Origin: an uncultured Pseudomonadota bacterium
Lineage (GTDB): Bacteria > Myxococcota > UBA796
Reading direction: 5' to 3'
NCBI GenBank assembly: GCA_913040875.1
Contig: CAJWHX010000225.1
Span: 1 to 6,071 of the forward strand
Length of the DNA: 6,071 nucleotides
How positions within the stretch are numbered: position 1 is the stretch's first letter; the number at the start of each line of letters is the position of its first letter. A program made the position numbers and the translations under genes. This document shows positions 4,255 to 6,071 of the stretch, piece after piece. The notes beneath the pieces were generated by a model. It saw only the letters and a program-made list of their open reading frames with translations. It was not told the origin of the DNA and ran no database searches.

Positions 4255-5097
4255 CAAACCGGTACCGCAGTCTCCAATGGCTTCGGTGACGTAATAGTCT
4301 TCAGTTGAGTTGTCCGTATCGATCAGTCTTCCATTGTCCATCACTCTTCGTACAGACTCTCCGGTGTAGGTACCCGATACATATTGAAATCCACTGTCCA
4401 AGCTGGAGTGGAGGCGTTTGAAATCGCCACTGTCTGCATCCATCACTGCTTCCATAGTGTCGATTACATGCCCGGATGGGGTCATCCACATATCGCTACC
4501 TCTATACCGAAACGGTTCGCCATCATCGGCTGCAGCAGCATCTACAATCACGAGGCTGGGACCAAACACTGTAATCAGCCAGTCGTACCCACCAGAGTAG
4601 AAGATGGAGGTTAAATTTTCTACAATTGGATCATCGGTGTCTCGTTCGTATTCTTCCACATAGGTTTCAAAATGGGCATCAAAGTGTGAGAAGGAAGAAT
4701 AGGGACTGTGATCGGCGGCATCGTGTGCAATTTTTATGCATCCTCCCGGTTCCAAGTATCGGTACTGAGAATCCATTGAAATCTGCCACAGATTGGCAAG
4801 GTATACATTCTCGGCATCATCAGCAAAGCCATCGGGTTCATATCCGCTGTTGATTTCGCCGGCGACTCCAAATACATCGCCAATTCCTAATCCGCCGATA
4901 TCCAGTGTGTACTCACTGATATTTCTCAACTGAATAAACTGATCGGAGTAGTAGCGGTCAATACCTTCAGTGGGGATACTGCCCGCATAATAGACCTCTT
5001 CGATTTTGAGGTGATCAAACGGAGATTGTGGGGTGTCATCGATGACGGGACTTTTTTCATTTTCTGTACAGGCGATCAGTGCCAGTAGTGCAATCAT
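4252..5097 (-). CDS. DUF4876-like secreted lipoprotein
   Basis: The protein has 281 residues. It opens MIALLALIAC, with a lipobox L-I-A-C at 7-10, so Cys10 should be lipidated and the protein anchored in the membrane. The n-region has no Lys or Arg and the signal is very short. A TGA three codons before the ATG rules out a longer ATG start in this frame. The mature part begins with an acidic Pro-containing linker, then KIEEVYYAGS (31-40), YYSDQFIQLRNIS (49-61) and a GGLGIGD strand. It ends with SLDSGFQYV, GESVRRV and DTDNSTEDYYV. These match DUF4876-type proteins, which have a beta-sandwich lamin-tail-like look; no enzymatic activity is known. The ATG overlaps the GTPase stop by 4 nt, which implies coupled translation and a shared role, plausibly envelope metal handling (inference). 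Family call from memory of motifs. Confidence 0.75.
   Translation of the reverse strand: MIALLALIACTENEKSPVIDDTPQSPFDHLKIEEVYYAGSIPTEGIDRYYSDQFIQLRNISEYTLDIGGLGIGDVFGVAGEINSGYEPDGFADDAENVYLANLWQISMDSQYRYLEPGGCIKIAHDAADHSPYSSFSHFDAHFETYVEEYERDTDDPIVENLTSIFYSGGYDWLITVFGPSLVIVDAAAADDGEPFRYRGSDMWMTPSGHVIDTMEAVMDADSGDFKRLHSSLDSGFQYVSGTYTGESVRRVMDNGRLIDTDNSTEDYYVTEAIGDCGTGL
5094..5097 (-). other. ATGA start-stop overlap coupling GTPase and lipoprotein genes
   Basis: On the minus strand ATG (5097-5095) starts the lipoprotein and TGA (5096-5094) ends the GTPase. The upstream GAGAGA is a weak ribosome site, so reinitiation by ribosomes finishing the GTPase gene is likely. Confidence 0.85.
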
Positions 5098-6071
5098 GAT
5101 TCTCTCTCAAGTTGTGGATAGATAGATTCTTTGACCAGACATTCGCTTAGTTCTCGCTCAAACTGCTCTACCAGTTCCTCACAGGGACCTTCTATGATGA
5201 CTTCAATTCTAGAGTCTCTTCGATATCCTGAAGGGTTGAGGGTTTGTGCTTTTCCGACAAAATTGAATCCCCACCAGCCTTCATTGGTTCTTAGAACCGC
5301 CTTTGTGCGTAAGGACCCAGGTAGGTTTGCCAGGCGATTGAGCCATTCATCTATGGCAACTGCATCAAAGATTAAGTCTTTCCAGCAAATCCAGCCAAAT
5401 GTCGATTCAGTACTCGATTGGTGCACTCGTCGAATGATGGGGGTTGTTTCATCACAAACCGGTTCCTTAGAACTGTCATCATCATTGTGATGATGGTGGT
5501 GATGGTGATCGGTGCCATGTGTGTGGTTGTGCGTTGTACTTTTATGCGTCCGATTGGAAACGCTGTCTAATAATTCGATTGGGATTTGCCCGTTGATGAT
5601 TCGTTCCACGTGTACTTTTGCGGGAAAGAGCTGTTCACTCCACGAGGTAAAGGTATCCAATTGTTCTGTCGTTGCCAAATCACTCCGATTGGCAAGAAGG
5701 ATATCGGAAGCATCGATTTGATCTTGCATAGTCTCTCGTTTCAGAGCCTCATTCAGGTACGCTGGATCCAATAAACAAATGATGGAGCGTAGATCGATCG
5801 ATTCACGAATGCCGGTCCGACTTAGCGTATCAATGATTCCAGATAGTGCGGCTAGTCCAGTGGGTTCAATCAACAGTCGATCTGGACGACGTTGGAGAAG
5901 CCGAACCAGCGATACTTCAAACATGAAACCAGCGCTGCAGCAAATGCATCCACCCGCCACTTCTTTGATCTCAAGACTCTTTTGTGAGGATGTATTCTCA
6001 ATCAGTGCCCCATCAATGCCAATCAAACCATATTCGTTGACGAGGATCGCCCAGTATTCTGTTGGTGGTTT
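5094..6071 (-). CDS. CobW/COG0523 G3E-family GTPase, probable zinc (metal) chaperone, 5' truncated
   Basis: The frame is open from the right edge, with 325 visible residues. The N-terminal P-loop lies outside the window. Visible motifs are VNEYGLIGID (11-20), GGCICC (40-45) with the CxCC metal-binding motif of COG0523, LIEPTGLA (67-74) and the base-recognition motif NRSD (128-131) in place of the usual NKxD. A histidine-rich insertion (His176 to His195, ending in seven consecutive His) joins the GTPase to a CobW C-terminal domain (about 224-310). Family members use GTP hydrolysis to deliver Zn2+ or other metals to client enzymes, often under zinc limitation; the His loop binds metal. The metal here cannot be told from sequence. 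It is the first visible gene of an operon with the DUF4876-like lipoprotein. Any Zur-type operator would be upstream of the window. Confidence 0.92.
   Translation of the reverse strand, partial: KPPTEYWAILVNEYGLIGIDGALIENTSSQKSLEIKEVAGGCICCSAGFMFEVSLVRLLQRRPDRLLIEPTGLAALSGIIDTLSRTGIRESIDLRSIICLLDPAYLNEALKRETMQDQIDASDILLANRSDLATTEQLDTFTSWSEQLFPAKVHVERIINGQIPIELLDSVSNRTHKSTTHNHTHGTDHHHHHHHNDDDSSKEPVCDETTPIIRRVHQSSTESTFGWICWKDLIFDAVAIDEWLNRLANLPGSLRTKAVLRTNEGWWGFNFVGKAQTLNPSGYRRDSRIEVIIEGPCEELVEQFERELSECLVKESIYPQLERES
5487..5507 (-). repeat. Histidine codon run in the GTPase metal-binding loop
   Basis: Seven consecutive His codons (mixed CAT and CAC), preceded by further spaced His residues, form the metal-binding loop. 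Mixed codon use suggests selection on the protein rather than recent slippage. Confidence 0.85.

Noticed and set aside
1..6071. DGR template repeat, reverse transcriptase or Avd gene
   Set aside because: I looked on both strands for a second copy of the LRSA/GFR-coding block and for RT motifs and found none.

Overview
The window looks like a Gram-negative bacterial chromosome or accessory island. It has mid-range G+C, Shine-Dalgarno-type starts, a lipobox signal peptide and mostly tightly packed genes. The family mix (FGE/sulfatase-type domain, Rpn-like nuclease, DUF4876-like lipoprotein, CobW-type GTPase, degenerate S26 protein) would suit a deltaproteobacterial/myxobacterial-like lineage. 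That placement is inference only; nothing here fixes the taxon.

Layout. (1) Positions 2-220, plus strand: the C-terminal end of a formylglycine-generating-enzyme (FGE)-type C-type-lectin-fold protein. Its last ~30 codons look like the variable repeat (VR) of a diversity-generating retroelement (DGR). (2) 221-612: a gene-free stretch between convergent genes, holding a partial repeat of the upstream gene, two hairpins, a G-quadruplex motif and a short inverted repeat. (3) 613-1566, minus: a PD-(D/E)XK/Rpn-type nuclease gene. (4) 1567-1968: a second gene-free stretch with the likely nuclease promoter, an array of five TTSGTCA sites upstream of it, and a perfect 12-bp palindrome. (5) 1969-3500, minus: a probable two-gene unit. 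The first gene encodes a signal-peptidase-I-like protein whose catalytic Ser and Lys positions are occupied by Glu and Met. The second encodes a one-pass membrane protein with an N-terminal helical domain resembling effector-associated (death-like) domains. (6) 3520-4251, plus: a complete nitrilase-superfamily amidohydrolase, diverging from the signal-peptidase-like gene with only 19 bp between start codons. (7) 4252-6071, minus: a DUF4876-like lipoprotein gene coupled by a 4-nt overlap to a CobW/COG0523 GTPase gene that runs off the right edge.

How the genes may work together. The CobW-type GTPase, with CxCC motif and histidine-rich loop, is a likely metal (probably zinc) chaperone, and its coupled lipoprotein may serve envelope metal homeostasis. 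The left half is the more unusual part: a possibly hypervariable FGE-fold protein, an Rpn-like nuclease behind a phased repeat array, an EAD-like membrane protein and a predicted dead signal peptidase. EADs, FGE-fold domains and DGRs are known to co-occur in bacterial conflict or self-recognition systems. No reverse transcriptase, Avd gene or template repeat lies in this window, so a functional DGR here is a hypothesis.
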